Assembly: GCA_910585795.1 (NCBI GenBank)
Contig: CAJUFV010000250.1
Span: 1-5,085 of the forward strand
Origin: an uncultured Clostridia bacterium
GTDB lineage: Bacteria; Bacillota; Clostridia; UBA1381
Length of the DNA: 5,085 nucleotides
Reading direction: 5' to 3'
Part shown: positions 4,921-5,085 of the stretch, piece by piece
How positions within the stretch are numbered: the first letter of the stretch is position 1
Layout of the letters: every line of letters begins with the position of its first letter
The notes under the pieces: model-generated
Database searches by the model: none
What the model was told of the DNA's origin: nothing
Seen by the model: only the letters and a program-made list of their open reading frames with translations
Position numbers and translations under genes: made by a program

Positions 4921-5085
4921 ATTTATGACCATTCCTTTCCGCTGCGCTACAAGGCACAAAAGGGAATTAAACCCAAGAGCTTGTTCGCAGCAATTCAATT
5001 TTTGTGTTAAAATGATACTTGAAGATGCAGGCATACTACACAGCACGTGGAGGTGAGTGGGAACAGCCATTTTGACTGACCGCAT
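4921..5085. other. Gene-poor leader region at window edge
   Basis: This stretch of 165 nt precedes the SOR-like gene. An open minus-strand frame runs through it to the edge, but its translation is not protein-like and has no family features. On the plus strand, TGTTAAAAT (5005-5013) has the form of an extended -10 without a good -35 box. Downstream, 5052-5080 can form a short imperfect stem (GGTGAGT with ACTGACC). This could be the start of a divergent transcript or a structured RNA continuing beyond the window. No convincing minus-strand promoter for the SOR-like gene was found, so it may be transcribed from further upstream. Confidence 0.3.
4941..4991 (-). other. Imperfect hairpin in the leader of the SOR-like gene
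   Basis: Arms 4941-4953 and 4980-4991 pair as 6 bp (GCTGCG/CGCAGC) plus 5 bp (ACAAG/CTTGT), interrupted by a 2x1 internal loop. A small GGG/CCC stem (4962-4964 with 4972-4974) lies in the apical part. In minus-strand RNA the 3' side of the stem abuts the ribosome site GGAAAGGA (4940-4933) directly. It does not match a riboswitch class I recognise, and it has no useful T-tract on the minus strand. Confidence 0.5.

Noticed and set aside
4955..4991. tRNA-like T-arm (TTCGC and GGG/CCC segments)
   Set aside because: No acceptor stem, anticodon arm or proper TTCRA loop can be built on either strand.
5025..5075. 16-codon plus-strand ORF starting MQAYYTARGG
   Set aside because: It is very short, has no ribosome site before its ATG, and no context supports it.
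4921..5085. Extension of the SOR-like protein to the window edge
   Set aside because: The family begins at the desulforedoxin motif directly after ATG 4920, and the upstream translation is not protein-like.

Overview
The window looks like a piece of a low-GC Firmicutes (Clostridia) chromosome, probably a spore-forming gut-type anaerobe. The evidence is AT-rich intergenic DNA, AGGAGG-like ribosome sites, canonical TTGAnn/TATAAT promoters, a SleB-type spore cortex hydrolase, a desulfoferrodoxin-like protein typical of anaerobes, and an intracellular GH51 arabinofuranosidase. No mobile element, CRISPR array, rRNA or tRNA gene was found. All eight supported genes lie on the minus strand, so transcription runs from high to low coordinates.

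Reading in that direction: (1) 5085-4921 is a leader without a convincing gene. It holds an imperfect hairpin that directly abuts the ribosome site of the next gene, and a possible divergent extended -10 element. (2) 4920-4043 is a two-gene unit, a divergent desulforedoxin/superoxide-reductase-like protein followed 14 nt later by a cysteine hydrolase of the isochorismatase/nicotinamidase family. (3) 4038-3423 is a complete single-gene unit: extended -10 promoter, a short leader carrying a degenerate copy of the gene's own start region, a 161-aa protein with a PLMP/RRXRR-like N-terminus, and a rho-independent terminator. (4) 3386-6 is a long unit with a near-perfect promoter, an alpha-L-arabinofuranosidase, a small cysteine-rich DUF6171-like protein coupled by a TAATG overlap, a ComF-type phosphoribosyltransferase, a SleB-type cell-wall hydrolase, a 33-aa single-span membrane protein, and a long terminator hairpin.

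Unit 4 joins genes with no evident common pathway: pentosan breakdown, a zinc-ribbon protein, a ComF protein and spore/cell-wall lysis. It may be read through from the abfA promoter, or sleB may have its own sporulation promoter in the 55-nt gap before it, which I could not identify. Nothing here is a clear new defence or mobile system. The most unusual points are the SOR-like protein that keeps its metal ligands but lacks the usual Glu-Lys active-site pair, the IscB/RRXRR-like N-terminus on a non-nuclease protein, and the duplicated translation-start region.
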